DNA of 64,000 nt, taken from positions 62,001 to 126,000 of the forward strand of contig JADJJE010000021.1 of assembly GCA_016706685.1 (NCBI GenBank), written 5' to 3'. The translations under genes and the position numbers were made by a program. The stretch comes from Sandaracinaceae bacterium (GTDB taxonomy: Bacteria > Myxococcota_A > Polyangia > Polyangiales > Houyiibacteriaceae). Of this stretch, positions 43,328 through 52,651 are shown in pieces. The notes beneath the pieces are model-generated. The model was not told the DNA's origin. It searched no databases and saw only the letters and a program-made list of their open reading frames with translations. How positions within the stretch are numbered: the stretch's first letter is position 1; every line of letters begins with the position of its first letter.

Positions 43328-43777
43328 ATGCCCGAGAACCAGACCTTCACCGTGAGCCTCGAGCTCATCGAGAACTACCGCTTCGAGGTGGACTTCGGCG
43401 ACTTCGGCCGCCTGCTGACGGACGAGCCCGCGCCACTGGGCGAGAGCCAGGGCCCCAACCCCGGGCGCCTGCTGGCGGCCTCGGTGGCCAACTGCCTGGC
43501 GGCCAGCCTGCTGTTCGCGGTGCGCAAGTACAAGGAAGAGCCCGGCAAGGTGCGTGCCGAGGTCACCGGTACGATGGAGCGTGTGGAGGGGCGTCAGCGC
43601 ATCACCCACATGCAGGTGCGCCTCACGCTGGGCAACGCCGCCGCCAACATCCCGCACATCGAGCGGGTGCTCGCGCAGTTCGAGGACTTCTGCGTGGTCA
43701 CCCAGAGCGTGCGCCGTGGCATCGAGGTGGGCGTGGAGGTGGTGGACAGCGAAGGCGCCGTCATCAAGGGGGGCTGA
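43328..43777 (+). CDS. OsmC/Ohr-family protein
   Basis: A 149-residue protein of the OsmC family, whose members are Cys-based peroxidases of organic hydroperoxides or related stress proteins in the cytosol. The segment L-L-A-A-S-V-A-N-C-L-A-A-S-L-L-F contains the first family Cys in the expected helix, and D-F-C-V-V-T-Q-S-V provides the second Cys in the second half. Both redox cysteines are present. The G-P-N-P-G-R-L-L-A loop before the first Cys is typical. The start at 43328 was preferred to one 12 codons earlier. It is divergent from the regulator gene. Confidence 0.85.
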   Translation: MPENQTFTVSLELIENYRFEVDFGDFGRLLTDEPAPLGESQGPNPGRLLAASVANCLAASLLFAVRKYKEEPGKVRAEVTGTMERVEGRQRITHMQVRLTLGNAAANIPHIERVLAQFEDFCVVTQSVRRGIEVGVEVVDSEGAVIKGG

Positions 43778-43786
43778 GCGCCGCCT

Positions 43787-44194
43787 TCAGGTGGAGATCC
43801 ACATGAACAAGCCGCGCCCCTCCGGCTCGGCGCGGCGTGCCATGGCGGACAGCTCACTCAGCAGCCCACGCAGGTCGCTCGGGTCCCAGTCGGTGACGCC
43901 AGCTTCCGTGAGGGCGCGTGCATGCTCGGCGCAGGCCTCGTCGGACTGGCTCGCGAGCGCGGCCACCATGCCAGGCGTGAGGCGCTGCACGAACCACTCG
44001 AAGTCGTCGCTGTGGATGTCCGGTTTGCCGTCCGCCGTGGCGCGCCCCACGCCCAGCCGCTTGCCCAAGGCCTCGATGGGCAAGACGTCGAAGCCCTTGG
44101 CATCGACGCGCGTCAGCCCATCGCCCGGGCTGCCTGACTCGGCCAGCGACGAGAGCTCCGCGTCGGTGGCCAGGAAGTACTCACAGAGAGGCAT
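43787..44194 (-). CDS. Small hypothetical protein
   Basis: A 135-residue protein not recognised from sequence. It begins M-P-L-C-E-Y-F-L-A-T and is predicted alpha/beta, acidic and soluble, with no signal peptide. A W-F-V-Q-R-L-T-P-G-M segment and a late G-L-F-M-W-I end stand out. The pattern, with an N-terminal residue block followed by a Gly/Asp loop (G-D-G-L-T-R-V-D) and helices, is reminiscent of small DUF1877-type proteins, but this is not secure. It lies 13 bp after the diguanylate cyclase gene on the same strand. Confidence 0.65.
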   Translation of the reverse strand: MPLCEYFLATDAELSSLAESGSPGDGLTRVDAKGFDVLPIEALGKRLGVGRATADGKPDIHSDDFEWFVQRLTPGMVAALASQSDEACAEHARALTEAGVTDWDPSDLRGLLSELSAMARRAEPEGRGLFMWIST

Positions 44195-44207
44195 GGAGAA
44201 AACGCTC

Positions 44208-45428
44208 TCACAGCGCTGGGGCGGCCGCAACGTCGGGTGCGGGGGCTGCCAGCGTCACCCGGTCGCGCCCGCTGCGCTTCGCGTCCAGCAGCGCGGCGTC
44301 GGCGCGGAAGACCAGCTGGTCGGCGGCCTCCTCCGGCTGCATGCACGCCACGCCCACGCTCACCGTCACCTGCACGGCACCCGCAGCGACCGGGAAGCGG
44401 TGGGCGGCGATGGCAGCCCGCACGCGCTCGGCGGCGCGCGTGGCCTCCTCGAGGCCCGTCTCCGGCAAGATGATGGAGAACTCCTCGCCGCCGTAGCGCG
44501 CCACCACGTCGGCCGTGCGCAGCGTGTCGCGCAGCCCGGTGGCGATGTCCGCCAGCACCACGTCGCCAACCTGGTGCCCGTGGCGGTCGTTGATGCTCTT
44601 GAAGTGGTCCACGTCCACCATCAGCAGCGACAGCGCGTTGCCGTGGCGCCGTGAGCGCGCTAGCTCGGCGTCGAGGCGCTCGAAGAACACGCGCCGGTTG
44701 GCCACGCCCGTGAGCGGGTCGGTGCCGATCAACACCTCGAGCTCACGCTCGCGCAGGCGCCACTGCGCCACGATCCAGCTGTGAGCTGCCAGCACCAGCG
44801 CCGCCGCGAAGATGGCGGGCCCGCCGATGGACGTGATCCAGCTGTTGACCAGCCGCCCGTCCTCGAAGGGCGGCCGCTCGAGGAACGGCGCATACGGGAT
44901 GACCCCGGCGCGCTCGAGGCCGATCATGAGCACGCTGTACAGGCCCAGCATGACGAAGCCGTACACCATGGGACGCGCCGGGAAGATCAGGCTGCCGGCC
45001 ACGGGCAGCACCAGCAGCAGCACGCCGAACGGGCTGGTGAACGGGCCCAGCGCATAGAAGGAGAAGGCGAAGCTGGCCAGCCACCACTGGATCTCGGCGT
45101 GCACCAGCCAGCGCACGCGGAAGCGCCCCCGCGACCGCAGGACGAGCGCACACGCGATGATGAGCACGTGCCCCACCAACTGCGCCCACTGGTAGGCGAG
45201 CATGGTGGGCAGGAAGGCGCGGCTGATGTAGCGGGCGGTCTCCGGGTTGGCGCGGATGGCGCTGAGGCGCACCACCCAGCCCACCATGAAGGGCAGCGTG
45301 AGCCCCGACACCAGCAGGCACTTGGTGGGGTCCGACAAGCGGTTCACCGTGGCCAGGCGCGCCAGCCACCCGCCGCGCTGTCCGCGCGTCACGCGCACCC
45401 CGCTGGCCGTGGGACCGGTGTCGCTCAT
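44208..45428 (-). CDS. Membrane-bound diguanylate cyclase (GGDEF)
   Basis: A 406-residue inner-membrane enzyme that makes cyclic di-GMP. Five or six hydrophobic segments occupy about residues 35-225 as a membrane sensor of no named family. The GGDEF domain follows: D-P-L-T-G-V-A-N-R-R, then V-D-V-D-H-F-K-S-I-N-D, and R-Y-G-G-E-E-F with the active signature GGEEF. The inhibitory site R-T-A-D lies five residues before it, so product feedback is likely. All catalytic residues are present. It stands next to no phosphodiesterase; effector genes that could respond include pilT at 59-60 kb. Confidence 0.92.
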   Translation of the reverse strand: MSDTGPTASGVRVTRGQRGGWLARLATVNRLSDPTKCLLVSGLTLPFMVGWVVRLSAIRANPETARYISRAFLPTMLAYQWAQLVGHVLIIACALVLRSRGRFRVRWLVHAEIQWWLASFAFSFYALGPFTSPFGVLLLVLPVAGSLIFPARPMVYGFVMLGLYSVLMIGLERAGVIPYAPFLERPPFEDGRLVNSWITSIGGPAIFAAALVLAAHSWIVAQWRLRERELEVLIGTDPLTGVANRRVFFERLDAELARSRRHGNALSLLMVDVDHFKSINDRHGHQVGDVVLADIATGLRDTLRTADVVARYGGEEFSIILPETGLEEATRAAERVRAAIAAHRFPVAAGAVQVTVSVGVACMQPEEAADQLVFRADAALLDAKRSGRDRVTLAAPAPDVAAAPAL

Positions 45429-45523
45429 TTCCGGCCAGTAGAGCAGGCCAACCCGGGCGTGTCACGGCGAGAGCGGCGATGGCGGCGCCGCGAAGCCGTT
45501 TAGGGGACGTCGTCGTCGTCGTC

Positions 45524-46174
45524 GACGTGGTCGTAGCCGTTGACGTGGTCGTACGCGTGCTCGTGGTCGTACTCGCGCACCCCCCACCAGCTATGGAGTC
45601 GTAGACATCCAGCTCTTGAGGGTGAGCCTGGCGGGCTGTCCCTCCCCGCAGGTGCTTCCGTAGACGGATGTTGGCGAGACAGCACGAGCACTATCCGCCC
45701 GAGCAGCTCTATCGACTACGGCCACGCTTGCTCGTCACCGTCCCTAGGGGCAGCCAAGGCCGAATGACGTCGAGGCCGTTCCGGGCCTTACTCCATCGCC
45801 GAGCCGCGGGCGATTGCGAAGTGTCGGGGCCCGTCGGCGGGGACAGCCTCGACCGGTTGCCTCGGCAATGTTGAGCGGAACCGAGGAGGCTGGCTGTGGA
45901 GGGTTTGGGTCGTCGAGGCCTCGAAGGCCGCGGGGATCGTCTTGCAACCACCCGCCTTGGCGGCAATGGACGCGAACTCGATGGAGCAGCGGGTCACACA
46001 CCCCTCAGGCTGGTCCCCTTGGAGGAGGTGTCGAAGCATGGACCCGGTGCCCCGGCTTCGGGGCGGCGGCCTGAGCTGCTTTGGGTCGACGTTGATGTCG
46101 GCCAGGGTACCTGAGCACCGGGCCGAACTTGTGATGAGTCGTTAGACGACCACGTCAACGGCTACGACCACGTC
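45524..46174. mobile_element. Element bounded by a perfect 29-bp inverted repeat
   Basis: Positions 45524-45552 and 46146-46174 are exact reverse complements over 29 bp, each arm itself a near-tandem of GACGTGGTCGT units. The interior of about 590 bp holds the remains of a four-helix-bundle gene. The right arm continues into GACAACGCCCACG, which also occurs in the 14.1-kb repeat. There is no transposase, so if mobile it would depend on another enzyme. It may instead be a dispersed repeat that carries such genes. Confidence 0.6.
45655..46000 (-). pseudogene. Decayed four-helix-bundle (S23/Avd-like) protein gene
   Basis: Four fragments in three minus-strand frames spell the family in order. 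These are a G-L-R-G-L-D-D segment followed by S-S-V-P-L-N-I-A-E-A-T-G-R-G, then H-F-A-I-A-R-G-S-A-M-E, then G-L-D-V-I-R, and finally a segment with S-I-E-L-L-G-R-I-V-L-V-L-S-R preceded by an in-frame stop. V-P-x-N-I-A-E-G is the hallmark of the four-helix-bundle proteins first seen in 23S rRNA intervening sequences and related to Avd of diversity-generating retroelements. At least three frame changes and stops show it is a pseudogene rather than a single sequencing slip. Confidence 0.75.
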
Positions 46175-46220
46175 AACGTCCGTCGCCGACAACGCCCACG
46201 TTGGGTTTGGCCAGGCTGTT

Positions 46221-48046
<1,826 letters not shown>

Positions 48047-48050
<4 letters not shown>

Positions 48051-48625
48051 CCGAGCTCCACCTCGGCCGGCGCCAGCACGCGGCCGTCGTGGCCGGCCAC
48101 CAGCTTGGGCAGGCGCACGTCGGTGGCCCGCCAGCCGCGGTGAGCCAGCGCGCCGCGGTACGGCCCCTCGCCCACCACGTTGCCCGTCAGGCGGAGGGCG
48201 TGCGCGTCGTACCCCGCGGGCACCGTCACGCTGGTGCCTTCTTCTTCGTCACGCACGGGCTGCACGGTGAAGTGCGCGTCCAGCGCCCGCTTGCAGCCGT
48301 CGTGCACCACACGCGCCGCGGCTCCGATGTCAGCGTCGGTGAACGCGGTGACGTCCTCCATGAGGAAGTCCACGAAGCGTCCCTCGCGCTGAAAGAGCCC
48401 CAGCAGCTGGAGCGCGGCGTCGGGAGCGGCGTCGGTGAGCGACACGCGCGGCGGCGGCGGCGCCGCGGGCTCGGGGGCCGCCTTCACTGGCGCGGGCGCC
48501 GGCAGCGCGGGGCTGCGGGCGCTCACCACGGCGGCCGCGAAGCGCGCGTCGAAGAGCAGCCGAAAGGGGACCACCAGCGCGAGCCAGAAGCGCGCGAGGA
48601 ACGAGGGCGTGTCGGACGAAGTCAC
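48047..48625 (-). CDS. DUF2760 protein, partner of the Hsp70 paralogue
   Basis: A 192-residue protein with a GTG start at 48625; upstream frame extension is rejected because it is Arg/Pro-rich noise. The N-terminus has an amphipathic or membrane-associated helix (F-L-A-R-F-W-L-A-L-V-V-P-F-R-L-L-F). An Ala/Pro linker follows, then the DUF2760 domain with A-L-Q-L-L-G-L-F-Q-R-E-G-R-F-V-D-F-L-M-E-D near residue 75 and G-W-R-A-T-D-V-R-L-P near 165. The stop overlaps the Hsp70 start by 4 bp. The biochemical role is unknown; inferred client or regulator of the adjacent Hsp70. Confidence 0.82.
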
Positions 48626-48674
48626 GGCGCAGGGGTAGCACGCGGGCTGCCGGCCGGGTACGGGGTGGGTCGGG

Positions 48675-49412
48675 TCACGGCGTGCGCGTCGGCTGTGTGG
48701 GGTCACCCGGCATGGCGGGTGGCGGGGCGACATCGATGCGCGGGAAGCGCTCGCCCGCGATCTCGAGCACGCGCAGGGGCTGGCCCACTTCGGCGAGGCC
48801 CGTCACGCTGTCCACCACGGGCGTGCCGTCCGGCCGGCGACTGTCGGCGTGCACCAGCTCGGCGCGCGCTCCGGTGGTGCCTACGCGGCGCCAGGTGCCG
48901 CGCAGCGTGAGCGAGGGGTAGGCGTTCATCTGGAACGTATGGTCCGCGCGTAGCTCGTACTCGCGCATCCAGCCGATGGACCCGCCGCCGCCGGAGGCTC
49001 TCGGCGAACCCGGCGGGCCCGCCGTGGAGATGCTGCCGCTGATCATCCAGCGGCCCACGAACTGGGCGTCCTCCACCACCCCGGTGGGCTCGCTCAGCGT
49101 GACCGCGGGTGTGGCGGCCGTTGCGCCAGCGGTGGTGGCCTGGACCACGGTGGTGTCGATGCGGGTGTCGATGGCGGGGTCATTCGGCACGGTATCCTCC
49201 TGGGCGTCAGCTTGCGGCGCATCCTCTTGTTGGGTGCCGTGTGCGGGGTCCTCCGCGCTCGCGGTCGTCGACTCGGACTGCGACTCGGTCGACACCGGCC
49301 GCGGCGCGGGGCCGCACGAGCAGGCAGGGAAGAGCGCGAGACCCAGCGGCAGCAGCCAGCGCGCACGCGGCGTGTCTGGGAGAAACCGGAGACTGGCGAG
49401 CGCTCGCAGCAT
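48675..49412 (-). CDS. Hypothetical lipoprotein
   Basis: A 245-residue lipoprotein. The start at 49412 gives a signal peptide (basic n-region, L-L-P-L-G-L-A-L core) ending F-P-A-C-S-C, so Cys32 or Cys34 is the lipid site. A Ser/Thr/Glu/Gln-rich linker (35-100) is followed by a beta-rich domain of about 130 residues with F-V-G-R-W-M-I-S-G-S-I, Y-E-L-R-A-D-H-T-F-Q-M and L-R-G-T-W-R-R-V. This is a lipocalin-like pattern of the kind seen in small calycin lipoproteins, which would suit binding a small or lipidic ligand. The frame runs open into the upstream gene only because that gene is frameshifted. Confidence 0.75.
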   Translation of the reverse strand: MLRALASLRFLPDTPRARWLLPLGLALFPACSCGPAPRPVSTESQSESTTASAEDPAHGTQQEDAPQADAQEDTVPNDPAIDTRIDTTVVQATTAGATAATPAVTLSEPTGVVEDAQFVGRWMISGSISTAGPPGSPRASGGGGSIGWMREYELRADHTFQMNAYPSLTLRGTWRRVGTTGARAELVHADSRRPDGTPVVDSVTGLAEVGQPLRVLEIAGERFPRIDVAPPPAMPGDPTQPTRTP

Positions 49413-49458
49413 GCCGTCACGGTCAGGGATGGCGCCGCGGCTGTCAACGAGCACGGGC

Positions 49459-50444
49459 TCACTCGGGGCGATGCGCCACCACCAGCCACTCGAGCAGCGT
49501 GCGCAGGCTGCGGCCCGTCGCGTGCACGCGCGCCCAGCTCGCGCTGTGGGGCTCTCCTTCCGCACGTCCGGGGCGGCGAACGCATGCGCGAGCGTCACGG
49601 CTTCCTCCTGTGTGATGGCGCGCAAGCAGCCTTCGTCCCGGTCCGTGACGTGCACTCCGGCCGGCGCGACGCTCGTGGCCAGCACCTCCCGCAGCGGCAC
49701 GCTCACCACGTGGCGCTGGCCCGGGTGGGACTCCGCGCGCACCGTCAGCACCCCGTCGCGAACCTCCCACGTGAGCTGCTCCTGCTGGTCACGCAGCGCC
49801 TTGATGAACACGGACCGCACCAGCTCCCACACCTGCGTGAGCGATCGGGCCAGCACCGCCAGCACTGGCCCGAAGAACAGGACGGGCACCAGCATGAGCA
49901 ACCACGCGGGCTGCTTCCGCTGCATGCGACGGCGCGTGAGCACCAGCGCACGGGGGTCCCGCGCCGTGAGCGCGAAGCCTGCCTCGGTCAGCTCTCGGAT
50001 CGTCTGCGCCGGGAGCGGCGGCGCCTCGCGATAGCCACCGCTCACGGCGCGCGGGACGCTGGGAGTGGAGAGCACGTCCACCACCTTGGGCTGCGCCAAC
50101 AGCGCCTCGTGGCGTGCCACCAGCTGCACCCGCGCGCCCACCCGCAGCGCGGCGGCCAGGGCCAGCGGCAAGAGCTCATCCAGCAACTCCGGTGCCGCGG
50201 GGTGCGCCACGTGCGTGCCGAGCACCTGCCCCTCGGCGCTCATCCACGAGAGCTGCAGGCCCGGGGGGATGTACCGCCCCGACGTCGCATCGTCCGCCAG
50301 CACCTGGTCCAACAGCTCACCCCCCATGCTGCGCAGCGTGTGCCGCCGGAAGCGCGCCAGGCTGAGCACCTGGCTCCCCCCGGGGGCCGGCGCGGCTAGG
50401 AACCGCTGCGCCTGCTCCTGCTCCGCGCGCTCCTCTTTGGTCAC
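49459..50444 (-). CDS. Hypothetical membrane protein (frameshift in sequence)
   Basis: The gene starts at 50444, overlapping the ERG2-like gene's stop by 4 bp. The first frame encodes about 290 residues: a soluble N-part, one or two transmembrane segments near residues 180-205 (W-L-L-M-L-V-P-V-L-F-F-G-P-V-L), and a beta-rich domain. Near 49570 the G/C-ending codon pattern jumps to the frame one base back. That frame continues with E-P-H-S-A-S-W-A-R-V-H-A-T-G-R and ends H-R-P-E-stop at 49459. One extra base in the G4 run at 49570-49573 repairs it to about 328 residues. No family is recognised. Confidence 0.72.
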
Positions 50445-50995
50445 GGCAGCAACGACTTCAGCGTGCAGCGCGTGTAGACCTTGAAGGTGGTCCGGATGCC
50501 GTGGAAGTCGAGCGTGCTGGCGAAGCTGTCCAGCAGCCCAAAGGGCAGCATGCTGGGGATGGGCCCGCGGCAGTACTCCAGCATGAACGACCCCTCGGGC
50601 CCCATGCGCGAGCCGTTCGAGCGCCCGCGCGGCAAGTACGACATGTCACCGGGCTTCAACACCCGCGCGCGCAGCTCGTGCTCCTGATACGTGCTGAGCT
50701 CGCCCTGCATGACGATGTCCCACAGCTCGCAGCGGTGCCGCCCGCTGTGCCCCTCGCTGCCATGCGGCGTGCCGAAGATGAGCAGGTACTCTTTCAGCGA
50801 CGCGTGCAGCAGCGTCATGGTGCCCATGATGTTGCCGGCGTTCGAGAACACCCAGATGCCGTTGTCGTCGATGGCCTTCTTGCCGTAGCGGGCCGTGAGG
50901 TCGTCGATCAGCGCGCGGACGTTCTCCTCGATGGGCAGGTGGACGTGGCGCTGCACGATGCGCTGCAGCTCGTCGGGGTCGAAGACGTGGCTCAT
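50441..50995 (-). CDS. ERG2/sigma-1-receptor family protein (C-8 sterol isomerase homologue)
   Basis: A 184-residue protein that matches the eukaryotic ERG2/sigma-1 family nearly end to end. F-D-P-D-E-L-Q-R-I at 5-13, F-S-N-A-G-x-x-M-G at 50-58, L-L-H-A-S-L-x-E-Y-L-L-x-F-G-T at 62-76 and G-H-S-G-R at 82-86 are present. Later come M-L-E-Y-C-R-G-P-I-P-S at 138-148 and the F-x-S-T-L-D-F end. Asp93 and Glu140 correspond to the two ligand/catalytic acids of sigma-1 and ERG2. The N-terminal membrane anchor of the eukaryotic forms is absent. It may isomerise a sterol double bond or bind hydrophobic amines. It lies 44 bp after a YbhN-like gene. Confidence 0.88.
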   Translation of the reverse strand: MSHVFDPDELQRIVQRHVHLPIEENVRALIDDLTARYGKKAIDDNGIWVFSNAGNIMGTMTLLHASLKEYLLIFGTPHGSEGHSGRHRCELWDIVMQGELSTYQEHELRARVLKPGDMSYLPRGRSNGSRMGPEGSFMLEYCRGPIPSMLPFGLLDSFASTLDFHGIRTTFKVYTRCTLKSLLP

Positions 50996-51039
50996 GCGCC
51001 GGAGGGTACTGTGCCGAAACGCCGGTTGCGAGTGAGGCT

Positions 51040-52026
51040 TCAGCCCGGGGTGCCCCAAGTGCCTTGAAATAGGGGAGATTCCGGCACCTGCGAGGCCCGC
51101 TCGCGCGCGCCCTCGAGCACCTGGAGCAGGCCGCCCAGGATGGCCGCGGGCTGCGTCACCACGAAGCCCAGCACGCCCACCAGGAGGGCGTCGCCCACCG
51201 GCACGCCCACCAGGCTGAGCATGGCCACGGCGGTGCCCTCACGCAGGCCCGCGCCCGCCACGCTGATGGGCAGCAGCATGGCCAGCACGATGGCGTGGCC
51301 CACCACCAAGAGCTCCACGGGGGTGGCGCTCACGCCCACGGCGAGGCCCGTGCACACGAAGGTCAGCGAGCCGCACAGCTGCGTGACGGTGCCGAGGCCG
51401 CAGGCGCTCAGCAGCTGCGCGGGCTTCACGCGGTCGGCCGCCAGGGCCCCCAGCAGCTTGTCGAGCGGGGCCCGCAGGCGCGCGGGGCTGCGCTGCCCCA
51501 GCGCGCGCAGCAGGTCGGGGCGGTGCATGAGCAGCAGGCCAGCCACGGCCACCACCCCCAGCGCGAGCGACGCCAGCAGCCCCGCCACGCCGTAGAAGCG
51601 GGCCGAGCCCAGCGGCAGCAGCGCAAAGCTGGTGAGCGCCAGCGCCGTGAACGACAGGCCCTTCTCGATCAGCACGGCGCGCGCGGCGGCGGCGGTGCGG
51701 CCCGTCTCGCGCGACGCGGCCAGCACGCGGTAGCCATCGAGCCCCAGCGTGGACGGCGTGAACACCCCCACGAAGCGCCCGATCAGGTAGTGGCGCGCCA
51801 GAAACGCGGTGCCCAGCTGGACCCGCTGAGAGTCGAGCAGCACGCGCCAGCGTACCACCCCGGCCAGCACGGCGAGGCCCTGCACGGCGATGCCGGCCAC
51901 GAACCAGCCCGTGTCCATGCGCCCGAGCGCCGCCAACGTGCTGCCCACGCCGTCATGCGTCGCGATCCAGGCGACCATGAAGACCAACAGGGAAACCGAG
52001 AGACCAGCCTTGAGCGTCCGCGACAT
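51040..52026 (-). CDS. YbhN/AglD-like (UPF0104) integral membrane protein
   Basis: A 328-residue polytopic membrane protein with about eight hydrophobic segments, of the lysylphosphatidylglycerol-synthase transmembrane/UPF0104 type. Typical elements are G-R-F-V-G-V-F-T-P-S-T-L-G-L-D-G-Y-R, the buried V-L-I-E-K-G-L-S segment, and P-I-S-V-A-G-A-G-L-R-E-G-T near the end. The start at 52026 was chosen because the first helix begins there; the extension upstream has no coding character. It precedes the ERG2-like gene and could supply or move the lipid substrate. The other family member in the window (25457-26506) also stands beside lipid genes. Confidence 0.78.
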   Translation of the reverse strand: MSRTLKAGLSVSLLVFMVAWIATHDGVGSTLAALGRMDTGWFVAGIAVQGLAVLAGVVRWRVLLDSQRVQLGTAFLARHYLIGRFVGVFTPSTLGLDGYRVLAASRETGRTAAAARAVLIEKGLSFTALALTSFALLPLGSARFYGVAGLLASLALGVVAVAGLLLMHRPDLLRALGQRSPARLRAPLDKLLGALAADRVKPAQLLSACGLGTVTQLCGSLTFVCTGLAVGVSATPVELLVVGHAIVLAMLLPISVAGAGLREGTAVAMLSLVGVPVGDALLVGVLGFVVTQPAAILGGLLQVLEGARERASQVPESPLFQGTWGTPG

Positions 52027-52085
52027 TCGGCTAGGTAAGCCGATGTAGGTGCATGTAGCAAAAAAGCGGCCGACGGCGCGGTGCC

Positions 52086-52388
52086 TTATCGGAGCCGATC
52101 GAGCCAATAGCCAGGCCGACGTGACGCGTGGGTGATTCCAACCACCTTCGTGGTGTCACCAGACTCGGCGACCAGCACGACGAAGGGAAAGCGCCGTACG
52201 ACGAACTTGCGAATCCCTGCAGCAGGAAGCGGAAGGGGTGCCCCGAGGCGAGGGTTCTCGGCCGCCAGCTCAATGGTCGTCGCGACCGCCGTCAAGAATT
52301 GGGCTCCCAAGCCAGGCCTCTCGTTCTCGTAGTAGGCGATTGATTCGCTGAGCTCTGCTAGCGCTTCTGGAAGGACTTGGAGCTTCAT
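52086..52388 (-). CDS. ParE/RelE-superfamily toxin
   Basis: A 100-residue protein of the ParE/RelE toxin superfamily. The N-terminal helix pair (P-E-A-L-A-E-L-S-E-S-I-A-Y-Y-E-N-E-R-P-G-L-G-A-Q-F written across residues 8-32) and the C-terminal R-K-F-V-V-R-R-F-P-F-V-V-L-V plus H-A-S-R-R-P-G-Y-W pattern are characteristic. These toxins inhibit gyrase or cleave mRNA; the type cannot be told. The start overlaps the antitoxin stop by 4 bp. Codons ending in A or T are much more frequent than in surrounding genes, pointing to recent acquisition. Confidence 0.88.
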   Translation of the reverse strand: MKLQVLPEALAELSESIAYYENERPGLGAQFLTAVATTIELAAENPRLGAPLPLPAAGIRKFVVRRFPFVVLVAESGDTTKVVGITHASRRPGYWLDRLR

Positions 52389-52618
52389 TCGAAGCCGAAC
52401 TGTGCCTTCAATTGACGCTTCGCCGCGTCCCAGGGAATTGCGGTGGTCTCGCCGGACGACTCGCGCTCCAGGCGCCGGACTGCCTCGTTGGTCCACGCAC
52501 GCTCCACATCGTCTGGCATGCGCTGGAGGCTGGTGATCAAGGCGTTCGCAAGCGTCTCGCGCTCCTCCTCGGGGAGGGCGAGGGCGTCTTCGAGGATCTT
52601 CTCAGCGGTGGCGGTCAC
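52385..52618 (-). CDS. Addiction-module antitoxin
   Basis: A 77-residue acidic protein of the small addiction-module antitoxin family that accompanies ParE/RelE toxins. It is helical, with A-L-A-L-P-E-E-E-R near residue 13 and a C-terminal tail W-D-A-A-K-R-Q-L that would bind the toxin. The gene comes first and overlaps the toxin start by 4 bp (ATGA), the usual order. The complex is expected to repress its own promoter, which should lie in the 33 bp upstream or just within the lytic transglycosylase end. Confidence 0.85.
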   Translation of the reverse strand: MTATAEKILEDALALPEEERETLANALITSLQRMPDDVERAWTNEAVRRLERESSGETTAIPWDAAKRQLKAQFGFE

Positions 52619-52651
52619 GATCTCGAGTCTACGGGGCTCGACGCTGCTCCG

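Larger units (their letters stand above)
45429..46220. other. 792-bp non-coding region containing an inverted-repeat element
   Basis: Between the diguanylate cyclase and Hsp70 genes there is no intact gene. The space is almost filled by the inverted-repeat element (45524-46174) and its decayed gene. Base composition is lower in GC3-like bias than in neighbouring genes. Confidence 0.75.

Noticed and set aside
45668..46114. Small intact genes in the 45.6-46.1 kb region on either strand.
   Set aside because: The frames are short and overlapping, and the only homology is scattered across three minus-strand frames, as expected for a decayed gene.
48675..50444. A single 589-residue protein spanning two domains with an internal signal peptide.
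   Set aside because: The fusion arises only because the upstream gene is frameshifted at a G4 run. Codon bias shows that gene ending at 49459, and a separate lipoprotein signal begins at 49412.
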